A model generated the notes under the pieces. That model ran no database searches. It saw only the letters and a list, made by a program, of their open reading frames with translations, and was not told the origin of the DNA. A stretch of 64,000 bases of DNA. It comes from Ascidia mentula. Lineage: Eukaryota > Chordata > Ascidiacea > Phlebobranchia > Ascidiidae. Positions 1-13,111 of the stretch are shown here, in pieces (position 1 is the first letter of the stretch; each line of letters starts with the position of its first letter). Both the position numbers and the translations under genes were made by a program. The stretch lies in the NCBI GenBank assembly GCA_947561715.1, contig OX387205.1, positions 9,677,001-9,741,000 on the forward strand. Direction: 5' to 3'.

Positions 1-306
1 GGTTTGCAATGAAATGCGAATAACTTCCTGCTGCCGAGCCGGGAATCCAAATTCGTTTTAAATCAGCCGACTTAACGATGATTTTGTTTACGTGCATTGG
101 CCATAGGCTGATTCCAACACAGTTGGTCATGTACTGGTTCAACAGTCGCAACCTTCTTACAGTATATAATTTAACATAATTTGATGTATTGAACACTAGC
201 TGGTCTGATATCAGATAAAACAGGGTAATAATTCGATGTGTTATTCCACAACTACCGCTTTAATGAATCCTAACCACGACATAAATTCTTTCATTTTCTT
301 TTCCAG

Positions 307-3300
307 GGTTTCTTTCGTCGCAGCGTGCAGAAAAATATGCAGTACACGTGTCACCGCACTAAGAACTGCGAGATCAACAAGTCGACGCGCAGTCGTTGCC
401 AGTACTGTCGCTTCCAGAAGTGCCTGAATGCTGGGATGTTGAGGGAATGTAAGTCCTTAAAAGCAAAAGTTTGTGTGACCTTAAAAGCAAAGTTTGAATG
501 ATGCTGCGTATTGAACCGGACACTGAAAAAAAAAACTTTCAAACACCACTGCACAAAGGCTTATATACCATCCAATAATGTGCACAGTATTTAACTAAAC
601 GATAACCCGGATCTACAATAGTCAAAATAACTGGCCCGGAACGCTCCTTTATGTAACGTATAATCAATTTTCACGTCAGGGTGTTTGACGTCAGAAATTT
701 GGCACGTGACGGTCAAGCATCACTACCCGCGCCGTGGTCTGAGAACGGCGGAAATAATTGCGCCTGCTTTAAGACCGACAGGAAACGGCCGGCAACTTTG
801 AACTGCAAGCGAATCTATTGCTGGCTATTTTGTATGGCAGTGATGGCCTTTGCGTTATCATCTGTATCCGTACCAGGGCCATAAGGCGAACTATTGACTT
901 TATAACGATTGGCACGGCTTTGAACTCGTATGCAACATGTTAAAATATAAGAAATTTTCATTGTGCAAGTTTGAACAAGCTTTAACTCTGCACGCAACTA
1001 ATAGGCGCATGGCATTCTTGTTTTGGAAATAATAAACGTTCAACAGTGCGCAACGTGTTTTTTATCGGCTGGAAAACGACCTACCTTAATATCATTCTCT
1101 TTTGCGCTCTCCAGCGGTAAGAAACGACCGGAACAAGAAGCGTGGAAAGGAAAAGGAGCAGCGAAATCACTCGACTGAGAATGGAAACCCGACGTCACCG
1201 GAGGAAGTGCTATGTCCTCCTGAGATTGAAAATCTAGTGGCGGCCGTCGCCAAATCACACGTCGAAACCTTTCCAAATACCAGCACGCTGAACCAGTACA
1301 AAGTGGTAATTATCCTTGGTCTATTCTTACGTTGTTGGTATAACTAGATACTTTTGCATTGACCGAACTGATGGTTGTTGAACATCACATTTCCAACGCC
1401 AAAAATTGTGCGTTGATTAATGAAAAACGGCCATTTTACGTGTAGTGTATTTGGTCTGTGAACAAAGGGTATGATTTAAGTGAGTCAAGGTCTAGAAAAT
1501 TCGCCTCTTTGCTATAAAACGTGATTGAAAAAACCTTCCCTGGACTGCAAAGTGTTTGGGTATCACCCAAATACAAAGCCAATAACTAATGCTGTTATTT
1601 AAAACAGCTTATGCTTGGTCACACGAGCTAATACATAAAGCCCTCTTAGCTCGTCTTGTAACTCGAATGTGCTCGAATTAACCACACAATTAACCAATCC
1701 CGTGGGCAGAAATGTGTGTACACACAAACCCTTTACTTATACGATTGTCTGTTTTAACAAATTGTTTCAGTTCCGTATAAGTATTAACGCTAACCACGGT
1801 TTTTCTTTTTTCGCTTTCTGTTGTTTCTCCCCGCGCATGATACCGACCTGGCCTCAAATAATTAAATGCTTGGCAAAATATGACTGGCCTAAATTTGCAG
1901 AAACGCAAAATGGTATGTTTAGTGTGTGTGCATGCGGCTTAATTGCCATTTAATTTGCTGCTTCATAAGTGAAAACGTACTAATAGTTGCAAAATACCAG
2001 CAGTAAACCAGCTTTGTAATTTTTACAGACTGTCTGCAGTCACCATAGTCGTATTACACGAAATACAGTGAGCTTAATTGCTTTTGACAAGCCCTGGTTT
2101 TGGGGGGTAATTCACTAATCTATTCACATGTAATTCACTTTGTGTTCCTCAATTCAATAACCTCAAGAATGTTTTCCATTCGTTATATGGTGCTTGTAAA
2201 CAGGCACTACCCCTATGGGTTGATTAATGCAGAAGTGGCGAAACCAACGTTCGCGTTGTCCACAGTAAATAGTGTTGTGCTTTAATTGCTTTTACACGCA
2301 ATCGATTGCACTAGCTTATAATTTTTGTATTTATTTTCTTCCCTTGTAAACCGCTTGTCGACCAATTGCACCCTACCGCCTACACCCCATTGACCCAACA
2401 AAACCGACCCCGCTACAGAACCAACCGCCGTCGGTTGAAGCTATGCAGGCCAAGAGGACTGACGGACGCCTGTGGGAGAAGTTTGCTGAACTTTCGACCA
2501 AGTCCATTGTGAAAATTGTTGAGTTCGCGAAAGGGATTCCCGGCTTCCAAGACTTCACCATTGCAGATCAGATCACTTTGCTTAAATGCGCATGTCTCGA
2601 AGTTCTGGTTAGTATAAAGTGTATAATTGGTTGCACAATTTCATACCTACTTTTTTTCCAATATAGCACCAGTAATATGCGCATTAATTGTTAGTTTACT
2701 GTCATACTTATCGTGGGTTTGGGCTGGTTTAATCCAAACGAGGCGTATTCTCTATGTTCGCCAATTGGCGCGATTTGCCGGGGTTTAACTTCATCTGTCA
2801 AAGACTGCTAATTTCCGGATCCCGTTCATTTTGCGCCTTTCATGCGGATAGACGGACCACATGCAACCCCGCCATATGCGACTTCGGAGCCAAACGGCGG
2901 TCATTTGGTGCTGGGGCATTGTTTTTCGGCCTTCACCCGAGCAGCATTTGCGTTTCATTTACATTCACGAGTCACTTGGGAAGTTCTTTTCCGAATATGC
3001 CGGGGTTCAAATTTTCGTAATTTTCTGTCACTTTTTTGTCCTTTTGTTGACGTTTCCTTCGAAATTCTTCCGTGTGAAACTGCACGTTCCCAGGTCTTGA
3101 CCTGACTGTAACATTGTTCCTTTGTCACAGTTTTTGCGTATATGTTCTCGTTTTTCACCGGAACAAGACTCGATGACCTTCTCGGACGGTTTGACCCTCA
3201 CCAGGAACCAACTGAAGTTCGCAGCTTTCGGACCAATCACCGACCAGGTACGCAATCACGTGATCCATCGTATGATATCGCAAAAAAGATGCTATTGCAT

Positions 3301-5661
3301 GCTATATTGTGTACACACTCTTTTCGTTTTGTGGCACGTGGCAACAGGGTGCTGTCAATTGTTGCCGTGTGACATGTGTCACCTAAGTGATTTTCACTTT
3401 GTACATTGATTTGAAGTTTCATTTTCGCAGGTCTTTTCATTCGCACAGTCGCTGAACCCGCTCGAATCTGATCCAACAGAGATCGGACTTCTCAGCGCCA
3501 TTTGTCTTATCTGCCCGGGTAAGTGTGGTTTATTGTTATTACACAGTAAATTAGTTGGATATGGTTTGAATTTGGAATGTCAACAAATGTGCGCTACTGC
3601 AGAAGTGCACCAGTCGTAATTCACACGGAATTAAAAACACGACGTGCGTTCATCTTCAGTAGAAGAACTCATTTAATTGACTTGGTATTTTTGCTGTGAA
3701 AAATCCCCGTACTTGCTCTGATTACGTACATGCGAACTTCCAGACTTTGCAGCAACAACAAGCGGAATCCCCCAGTATTGCTCGTAAAGCAGAGTAGGGT
3801 ATTGCGACCAATTTGCCCACTGTTTTGCGATCGGCATCTCGGCGGTTCGCCTGGAAAACAGATAACACGCGTAAAACGTTCTATCTTACCCGTAATCGTC
3901 GCCGATCTAAAACAAATCGCTCACGCAATCAGTAGAGGCCACAGCTGGGAGAGTAATGTGTTTAGGGTTCAGGGTTGTTGATTTGATTTGGCCATAATGA
4001 TAAAGTTTAATATTCTTTGCAATATTGACCCATGATTTGCGGTTCAAAAACGTTGTCTTTTGTAAAACTTGTCCAACTTCTATTGAAACCTTTATAACCA
4101 ATTAAGTTGTAAATGAAACCCATCGCGTTAAACGAAATGAAAGTTTGTATACTTAGAATCTCCTGTTATCTTCATGCCCAACAAGGACTCAGTAACAGAT
4201 TTTATAACAATTCCTTCAAGTAATCCTAAGTCGTTTGTTTAACGTTGTTCATGATAAATATATAATTTGCCTGTATTTACAGGCATCATTGGTATCGCTA
4301 AAAACACAAACAACGCCGTTTAAAAACCAACATAAAAAAGAATATGAATGCAAAATAACCCACAAACTGTCGCATTAAAACATAGTTAAACATTTCGTTG
4401 CTCTTTAGATCGTCCCGACCTCGAAGAACCGGATAAAGTGGAGTTGCTGCAGGAAACTTTGCTTGAAGGGCTGAAGTTTTACACCCGGAAACGCCGCCCA
4501 GATTCACCGCAGCTCTTTCCAAAGCTCATCATGAAAATTTCAGACTTGCGTAGCATTAGCATGAGAGGTGAGATATGGGGCGTAGTAATTTCATTGTAGA
4601 TTGTCATTCTGTGATTTGCGTTACCGAAAGGTTGGTTAGTTAACATGAAAGCCACGACAGTCTATTTATGGCTGTCCTTTCGGTAGTAGGTTTTTGCAAA
4701 TTCCTGTCGCAAATTTCGACTGACATTTTCTCGTTCAATTAAGCAAGTTTATTTAAAGGGCGTTCGTCTGCACAGTTGCTAACTGGCGGCAAACTATCGT
4801 CATTATAAACGTTATGACTGTGCCGCTGAACAAATAATGTGTTTGAAGTAGCAATTTTGGTATTTGATAAAGCGTGCAATATATTTACGTACCTCAAGGT
4901 CAGCGTTTGGCTCCACACAAGGCCTTTGTTTGTCAGTGCTGACAACCAACACGACAGCACACCAAACCACGCGACTCTTTATACCAAAATCCGGCCAAAG
5001 CCGATAATCCCCTCGGCATTTCCCCCCAATACTCAACCCCGTGCCCCCGACTCTCACCTTTAAATGACCTGTAGATGGTATATGAACCGCATGCCGAAAA
5101 CTTTGCATTGCTCGGGGATAACTTACAGCTCTAAGCCCGCCCGTGGTCGCGATGTAATCGGAATATCGATTGTCGCTATCACAGCGCGTATCTCAATCTG
5201 TGGATTCCACTACACCGGAAGGTCAAGTCTGCAACTCTGTACAATACTCGCATAAGGCAGTGTAGTGGCGTTGACGAAGAACTTCCGCTAATTTATAAAC
5301 ACCACTGTGTGCGTTTTTATGTGATTTTTCACCTGTGGTCAGATTTAATGTTGTCAGATCATGATAACAAGACAGGTGTTGGGTAGAATTGTGAACTCAG
5401 TTATAGCTCCAATACATATTGAAGCGCGCAATTTCAAGCGAACGTCTGAAAATGAAACCGATTAAAAATGTCGATGTTATTGGGAATTTATTCATACATA
5501 ATTTATTTATATATATATTCGTTAGTAACCTGTGGGTTTCACTCATCTCTGTACTTAAAATTTCAGGTGCCGATCGAGTTGTATCAGTAAAAGCTGAGGT
5601 AGCACCAGGCGCTATGCCACCACTCATCACTGAAATGCTAGAGAATGAGGACGACGAGTGA
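307..5661 (+). CDS. RAR: Retinoic acid receptor (nuclear receptor), 3' part; 5' exons lie outside the window
   Basis: Ligand-activated nuclear transcription factor that binds DNA as a heterodimer with RXR. Exons read: 307-448, 1115-1302 (or 1305), about 2419-2607, 3131-3247, 3431-3518, 4409-4567 and 5567-5661, with continuous phase. The first exon starts at [11 protein letters not shown] and gives the end of the first zinc finger and the second finger ([15 protein letters not shown], then FQKC). Next come the T/A-box and hinge ([15 protein letters not shown]) and a ligand-binding domain with [37 protein letters not shown] and DLRSIS. It ends in the AF-2 helix [10 protein letters not shown] and the stop at 5659-5661, with almost no F domain. 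The order and wording of these blocks follow vertebrate RARs closely. The exon encoding the P-box and the N-terminus are upstream of the window. The start of the third exon is uncertain: a second in-frame acceptor lies just before 2449. Confidence 0.95.
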
Positions 5662-8349
5662 CGCAATAGCCACCGCTCTGTGACGTCGTAATCGAGCTGG
5701 CCCAGCATGGACAGTGCAATTTTTGGTCATTCGAAACTCTTGCTGTCGGAGATTTTGTCCCGCTTGTATTTCTCGCCGTTTCGTTTATCCTGCTTCTTGC
5801 CACTATCTCCTTTCCGTCGCGTGAGCTCCACCACGCGGATGTTGAAAGGAACTGAGACCGCCGCACGAGGGAGCCGCGGCGTCAGTAGTGCGTCGATTTC
5901 CATTTGAACGCGCGAATTGTGTTTAAAGTTCACCGAACGAAAGGTTTTCTGTACTTTGATAAGTGAAACGCTTTCAATTGTTTGTTTACGTTTAAATGAT
6001 CCGCCGGACAAAGCTGCTCATAGATTATTCTGTATGTAGAAATTATTAAGTGGCTTTCCTCAAATCGCCTAGAGCGGAAATGAATTGCGTAATGTGGATG
6101 CGATACCCGTGGCCTCGTGAGTGCCTTGCGAAGTCTTGTTACATATTGTTATCCTCTGCAACCGATGCGTTGTTCATGCGCTTTGACTCCGCATTGTTTT
6201 TTTCCTTGGGGCTCCTCGCGAATCAGATTCCTCTTAAAGCTGAACTCGTCTGTATGCGTGCGTTGTTTTTTCCGTTCTTTTTCTTTTATTTTGCGTGAAT
6301 GTTCTTAACGTGGGTAATGTTGAGCTGCCCCCATTTCAACCCCATCCTTGCCGAGATCCGTTATTCTGAAGAAAAAACAGCAATTAGTGAAGGAGCAGAT
6401 GCAAAGTGTGGGAAATGGTATCTAATCCAACCCTTGGAACGACGATAACCGTTTAACAAATTTCCTTTCTTTACGAACGATCAAATCGTCTTTTTCAACG
6501 TCGGCATTAATAATGAAATAATCCTTGCGTTTTTCGACGAGTAAATGAATACCAGCAGCTTTTCGAAGGTAATTTTCCTGTACTTTCACAACTCTGATAT
6601 CCCTTGATCTGCTGTGGCGCGTGCCCCACAACCTCCCAGTATGTGCGGAGCGGTTAAATACGAACTGTGCGTTATTTTTTTATTCACCAATGCGTGGTTG
6701 TTATAAGGTATAAACGATGAAGTATCAAAACGTGTCCCGTGTGTTTTGGAGTACTTATAGGCAGTGATACTAAGTCTTTTATCAAATGATGTACTTTGGG
6801 ACTATAGGACGCATATTGGTATTTCTATGAAAATTAGTTTTGGTGCTGGGAAATGCCCACCGTGTAGACCTGTGTCACAATGGAAATTCATGCATCACCA
6901 AGCAAAGCAGTGACGCAATTAAGTTAAATTTACGGTTGAATGAGCGCACATGTGCGTGTTGTTGTCATGGCGAATTTTGGGGTGTTTGGGGCAGTTTTAG
7001 TGAGGTTTTGGGCTATTCCAGTTAGGTGGTAACTTGCTGGTGGGTGCTGCTGAAAATTATGTTGAAAATGGAGCAAAAAAATCAGGCTGTATTTGTGGAA
7101 AAATGAATCGTTTAAGTGTCCAATCATTTGTGATTTTGTGAAAGATCCATTTCATATCTATAAAGTTTGATCGAAATTAGTCTCCGAAAAAATGGTTTAG
7201 CCACCCCCTAGGGCCATTTGCCACCCTGGTTACTCAGTATTTTGGTTAAAAGAGCAACAAAAAATGGAACTGGATTTTGCAGAAAAATGAATCGTTCAAC
7301 TACCCACTCATTTGCATTTTTTTGTAAGTTCCAACTCTTCTCTATGCGATGGCATCAAATTTAGTTGCTGAAAAAGTGTCAAAGCCCTCCCCCAAGGGCT
7401 GGGTATACCCCCCTGTTGGTCATATGATCTTCCAGGAGGCCCAACAAGTCCTTGCTCTGTACAGTCTCATCCAGGAGCAATTTTTTTTTTCAACTTTGTA
7501 GAATTTTAGGTCCCTATGTAAGTCACAAGACCCATCAACGGTCATTGGGAAACAAGCGGAACAGTCGCTAGATGCATTACAACCGAGGGCCTTGAACACA
7601 GGATTTCTCCAATCTAATACCCATATAGGTCCTATAGGTTGATATTTAGTTTGGATTTATCAACATATAATTTAAATATCGGTGTTCAGACTACGCTATT
7701 AAATGCCCAATCTCACAATTAAGTTCCAAAATTGTGTTTTGGAGGTCATCTGCCTTCATACACCTGGCGGGAGTTTCGCTTGTTTGCCAAAAACAATTGT
7801 TGGAAGGAGGGCTACTATTACTCAATACAAAAACGTTGACCAGGGCGTTTCCCGCCAAAAACCTTTTTCCATAGAAGTACAGAGGGTAAGTCCTAAAGTA
7901 CCAACTGTAGCTGTGACACCAATCAGTCGAACAACGATATTCCCCACGTTCAACTCGACGGACACTTGGACACAAACAACAAAGTAAAAGTATGGGAATT
8001 TTACTGGAAAGTACCTTAACCTGATTTAATTTTCTGTGACAACGAAAGGTGATGAGTATATGTCAACGCAGTGTTTTCGAACGACCAAACAAGAGGCTTG
8101 GGATACCAACCACAAGGATGTTGTTTGTCGTGCCATCAAGTTTATGACCTATACGTCATGCGTCGCTGTGGATATCGACGCCCTTTCTGGCCATAATTTT
8201 GCTATAATTAGAAACGCAGGAGAGCGACATTACTTTCACTTACGGTCGCTCGTATTACCGTTAGTGTTTTCGGGTTAGTAACAACAGCAGAACAACTGCA
8301 CCCAGGAGGCCTTTAGTCGGGTTTTTATTCAAGTTGCGATCGTTTCACA
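5662..8349. other. Intergenic region
   Basis: No convincing exon was seen on either strand; the open frames here are short and lack flanking splice sites or recognisable motifs. The part from about 7040 contains diverged units of a dispersed repeat (separate entry). The last few hundred bases should contain the promoter of the gene starting at 8350. Confidence 0.6.
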
Positions 8350-8965
8350 ATGAATAAATTTGCGATTGGAGTCTATTTTATGCTTTTGACAGCATGTAAG
8401 TTTTTTGTTGTCTGGATGTAATTTCCCACATGTATTTAATTGGATTCGACCTTTTCGCAGCGCTTTCATTGTCACAAGATGGTGAGGGATCTGGTGACGT
8501 TTGTCTCGGTGGATTCAAAGGAGAAGCATGTGACATACGTGAGTTGCAGTTCTATTTAGAAAGATACAAGTAGTCGTTTTATGCAGGCCGTGCATCTGTG
8601 TTTCGATAAAGCAGGTTGACCTGCGAGAAATGCCAAATTTGCATATGATTTTTTTCAATGATACAGTTAAATGCGTATAGATGCTTATGGCCAGTTTGTT
8701 GAGCTTGTTTCGGGCAGCTTTAATGTAGTTTTATAGTGGTCGGCAAGTAAATTGTTGCTGGTTGTTGTTTCAAATTTGTCCAAAAAAAACAGCAACAAAT
8801 TGAGGCGCTATTTGCAGCAAAATGATTCGGTAAATTGTACTCTCATAGTTATATGTTAGGTCCGTCTGTCATTTGAACAATGTAAAAACTTCCTATAGTT
8901 GGACAATATTTTGTGTGGCTGGATTTTGTAGAAAAATACTTTGTTAAGTTCAAACTTGTTTGCTA
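7040..8965 (+). repeat. Four diverged units of a short dispersed repeat
   Basis: Near 7070-7140, 7260-7325, 8800-8860 and 8915-8965 the sequence repeats a module of roughly 50-70 bases. It runs: a G/T-rich lead, 'ggattttg.agaaaaatga', then 'atcgtt.aa', then a stretch with 'cattt.'. The first two units share the most. The second pair lies in the second intron of the gene at 8350, so the element sits in both intergenic and intronic DNA. No coding capacity or terminal repeats were found. This is pattern recognition by eye and the family is unknown. Confidence 0.4.
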
Positions 8966-11900
8966 TATTTTACTTATCTTTTGTACATTGGCAAACAATT
9001 AGTTCCTGGTTAATTGAGACACCAGAAGGTTGCAATAAACTTTTGTATTCGAGAGGTGTGATAATACAGATGACCTCAATGAATTTTAAGGATTATAATT
9101 GCAACACGGGGGCAATATAGGACCAAATCACAAATTATTGAAACCCTAAGATAATGCATATGAAAAGTGATAACTCTAAATAATTTAATTTATATTCAGC
9201 TTACTGCATCGCGAACTCCACATCGGTATGGTCAAACCACAATTGCAGTGATGGAATGTTTTGTAAGTTCAAAGACCGGCAGTTATATTTTTCAACAAAA
9301 CTAAAGTGTTAACTGTATTAAACTGCGCGCTTAAACGTTTAGCGTTCGGCTGAATAAATGATAGCTGGTATAAATAATACTTTGTTCTAGTGACTGGGTT
9401 TTCCGCATCTGATATAGGAGTTGTGGTTGGAGGTGACTTGACATGTGATCAAAATTGTTCTTCTCCATACGGTGGGTCTTTATGTGTTCATGTAACATTG
9501 CCAACTCAGACCAAACTATTTACGTTTTATGCGTCAAACTTTTCCTACGTAAACATTACTTAAAGTTCTTGTGGGTGAACGTGTTACATTTTTAAAAATA
9601 GGCAGGTTAAGGTAGAGAAGATCTATAAACAAAATATACGGAAATGTTAAAGACTGATTTTGTTCCGAAGCCCTCTGGAACTGTATCTCGGTCCCCTTGG
9701 GGCAATGAAAATCCCCAGATTGGGAACCATTGCGTTAATTTTTTTGGGGAGTTTTACGGCAAGAATCTGGTGGTCATGATTCTAAATAAAGTAAATTTTG
9801 TGTTATTTTTCGTCTGTTGCTGTTTACAGGATCACTGCCAACTGCAACAAGAGCTTGTATTCTGGACAACGGGACCGCATATTGGCAAGATCCTGTTGCT
9901 ATTAACTGCACTATAGGCAACTTAAGCTTAATAAGCGACGAGTTAGAAAGAGCTGAATTTATGGTGGCTCTTACATCCAGTGCATCGGTAACTACAACCG
10001 TCATCAACGAAGTGATCACCGAACTGGGGAAGTTTGTTGTTGCGGATAACTCGCAGGTGAACGAAAGCATGTGCACAATTTATCGTGAATATGCAAACAA
10101 ATAAGGTAACATAAAATACGCAAATATGTTTACTTGAAGTAACATATTTTCTTTGGATCCGCTTATCTCTGCTTTACTCATTAATACGCAGTTGGCAAAA
10201 TAGTATGAAAACGCTAAAAAACGTTACGTCAAAGTTTAATCACGTACTTTTCCATTTTAATCGCCTTTAACCCATTTATGTGTGTAGATTGCCGTCACGC
10301 TTCTTCAAACTATCAACAACCTTATCGTACTTGCTGGCAGCAATAACAACGATCTTGCCACCACAATTACTTCACGTTCAGAAGAGTGGGTATTACCATA
10401 GATCCTTATTATTAAACGCTTGGCTGTTGCCTTTATTTGTTTAAAGAACAAGTTTGATATGTTTTAAATTACTTTTTCAGCTTATTTTGTGTAAGGCTTT
10501 TACCAACGTACATGTTGAAGATGTGTTACTTTAGGTTAACGGACGTGGTTGACAGCAAAGTGCTCCTTAATTCAAACTTCACAAGTTACAGCGAAATGTT
10601 GAGCAATGTGGCCATTGCGAACTTTATATCAGGTAATCTGTGCATGTTCCTGTTCCCTTCATTACTTTTATCATGAAGCCCACAGAAATTATTCCTAGTT
10701 GATTCAAATAGCTCATTTACGTCTTTCGAAATGCGAAACGTTTGGAACCTGTGTTTTTTTCTGATATCGCAAGATCAGAAAATAACCGTTTGTACTGTTC
10801 AGACCATTTTTTTAAGATTTTTTCACCCTATTTTAAAAAAGTATTTCATTTTGTCGTATTGACAGCTACAGGAAAATCATGATTAATAATCCAATGTAGG
10901 TACAAACAGTGTTTCATTTGGAACTGACAGGACTGATTCAATGGCTTGGTTCGAAACAGGAACATCGAATAATTCTTGGTTAAACTCTGCTCACATAACA
11001 GCGAGTGAGTAAACAAATGTTTGTTTGTGATGTATTGTGTTATGTTACTTAACCCTTTCCAAACCAAATACCTCCTCGGGGGTGGGTGCGCAGTGTTTTT
11101 GAGTGCCAAGTCCTCCTTCAGGGTGTATAGCGCTGATTTCTGTGTAACAGTCGCTTAATATCGATTTCACGCTTTATCAATTACTTTTCATGCGGAAAAA
11201 GAGCAGAGCTAAATAATGATGAAAATTTTGTGTTGTAAAAATTGGGGTCCCTCCAACTAAAGCTGTTTTCAAATACGGGGTTACAGGTTAAAAAATAATA
11301 TGCTTAATAACCATTTTAATCTTTAATTTTGATAAAGGATGAATCAAACTATTTTTGATAGTTTTTTCCTAAAATGAAAACATTTCTTTGGCTCAGCATC
11401 ACGCGCTGTTGGAGATTTTGGCTTCAAAGCTTATTCCAACTGCCTACTCCATGGAAACCAGTGCGACAGAACTGGCATCACATCCAGCAGTATTGAACCA
11501 TTTTTTAACAGCATCATTATCGGTGCGTTGATACCTCCGAACACCCAACTGGACCTCACATTCGAGTTATTTCTGGTACGTGCATTGGGATTACGTAACT
11601 CTTCCTATTCTCCTACAGGACCAACGGATGTCCATTAAACCATGGGTTTATGACTGTGTGTTTTCCTGTTAACGTTTAATTGGTGGCGGGATCGTTGGTG
11701 GTGATTTAAGGGCGAAGATTGTACACAACGTAAGACCTGTGTTTACCCGGGAACTCAAGCTTACGACTTATTGGAAAACTAGATATCATAGTCACGGGTG
11801 TTTGGCGTAAAAACAGTTTTGTCGTCCAGTGTTAAACGCTGTTCCTCGTCGTACGATAAAATCAGAACTTTTAACACTTCCACATGTTGCTGGATGCCTT

Positions 11901-13111
11901 TTTTTAGAATTTTTATTGTAAGTAACGAAACTAATACGGCACATTTCGTGTTTATTGTAAGTAAACAACTGTAGGTATTTTGACCAAAAAAATATATTTG
12001 AAAACCTTCAGCTATGCCATTACCAACCCTTAAACTTGATTTGATTTAATTGCAGTCGTAAACATTGTTCAAACATTTAATATTAAAGTGAATCATAAAC
12101 AAATCAGACTCTAGTAACGCCGCACCGGATGGGGTTTGAACTATCAAACCTTCGCATTTATGGTCCGTGGCCTATTAATTAAGTAAAACAAGCTTTTCAA
12201 TTCTGTATATATTCGACGTTAACAACTGTTCACTTTATCAGAACGAGGCAGAATTTCAGGATGTCGCGTGCATGATATGGGATGGAACGCAATGGAAAGT
12301 TTCAGGATGTCACATAACAAACAGCGATCTAGCGTCAATAAAAAGCTCAGTCACATTTCAATGCACAGGGAGTGGAGATTACATCGTGCAAACCGTAAGC
12401 AAAGACTCCATCTTTACACATTCCAATACAGTTTTCGACATACTTCTTAACAAACCGCAATTTATTACACTAAAATCGCAGAGTTGAGTTTCAAAACTTA
12501 AATATGAGATGAAAAACTTGACAAAATTTGGGCCCAAAATTGCAATAATATAAATTCATCTGATTTTGTCTTGTGTACAGAAATATCTTCAAGAGGTTGT
12601 CGTTTTACCTGGCCTAACTGATGCTGAGATCGCTGGGATTGCGGTTGGAGCAGCCGCTGGTGTTGCACTTATCGCTGGAGGAGGTTACTATGGTTATTCG
12701 CAATCCAAAAAGAAAAAGAAGAACAAAGTTAAGGTAAACGAGAAAAGCAGAGCGTTTCGTAAAGTGCGCGGTCCTTGTTAATTTATCTGGACTTCTTGTC
12801 ACGTCCAGTTTACCTGGAAGTTGTGCATTATCTTTGAATAAAATATGTGACTTGTGACATAACAAACAGCAAAAATTTGGAAATAGTTTTTTTTTATTCA
12901 AATGAAAACCATTGCACTGTTTAATAAAATTACTCGAATGGGGTGAAAAAAAAGTATTTTAACTTGAATGCAAGTTCAGTTAGAGGCAAATCAGTTTGGA
13001 GTCACAACTACGTACATGTCCGATGTGAATTAACTATACAGACACTTTCAATATTTTTTGCAGACTATTGAACCAATAGAGGGGACGCATGAAATGACTC
13101 CGGTGGACTAG
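8350..13111 (+). CDS. Single-pass membrane protein with HormR/GAIN/GPS-like ectodomain (adhesion-GPCR-like, no 7TM)
   Basis: Exons 8350-8395, 8461-8538, 9200-9262, 9391-9471, 9830-10056, 10288-10385, 10535-10632, 11397-11575, 12242-12394, 12581-12733 and 13064-13111 join in continuous phase to about 407 residues. The order is: signal peptide (MNKFAIGVYFMLLTA); a partial EGF-like piece (CLGGFKGEACDI); a HormR-like Cys/Trp block (ACILDNGTAYWQDP); a GAIN-like helical region; the strand GALIPPNTQLDLTFELFL; and a GPS-like stretch CMIWDGTQWKVSGC. Where a GPS has two cysteines and the HL-T cleavage triad, this protein has one cysteine and CTGSGD. One hydrophobic segment (IAGIAVGAAAGVALIAGGG) is followed by a lysine-rich tail ending THEMTPVD. 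The next gene is its paralogue. No GPCR helices follow before that gene starts. An alternative 3' end is listed separately. Function unknown; cell-surface adhesion or sensing is inference. Confidence 0.78.
12105..12185 (-). repeat. Possible tRNA-derived SINE fragment
   Basis: On the minus strand a B-box-like GTTCAAACC lies in GGTTTGATAGTTCAAACCCC, followed by a G/C-rich segment. The upstream part carries GGCC and GACC blocks. A proper T-arm does not fold, so it is not a functional tRNA. A decayed tRNA-derived SINE in this intron is the simplest reading, at low confidence. Confidence 0.25.
12734..12842 (+). promoter_or_regulatory. Possible alternative 3' end by intronic polyadenylation
   Basis: If the donor after 12733 is not used, the frame runs on through KSRAFRKVRGPC to a stop at 12779-12781. 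A canonical AATAAA lies at 12837-12842, all inside the last intron. Splicing to 13064 instead gives a tail ending THEMTPVD, which resembles the paralogue's TIDSTEMT. The sequence therefore supports two possible cytoplasmic tails; which is used cannot be told from DNA. Confidence 0.4.

Noticed and set aside
1..306. Additional RAR exon at the left edge
   Set aside because: Only intron-like sequence was seen before the acceptor at 301-306; the exon for the first zinc finger must lie further left.
12105..12185. A functional tRNA gene on the minus strand
   Set aside because: A B-box-like string is present but the T-arm and acceptor stem do not pair; kept only as a possible SINE fragment.
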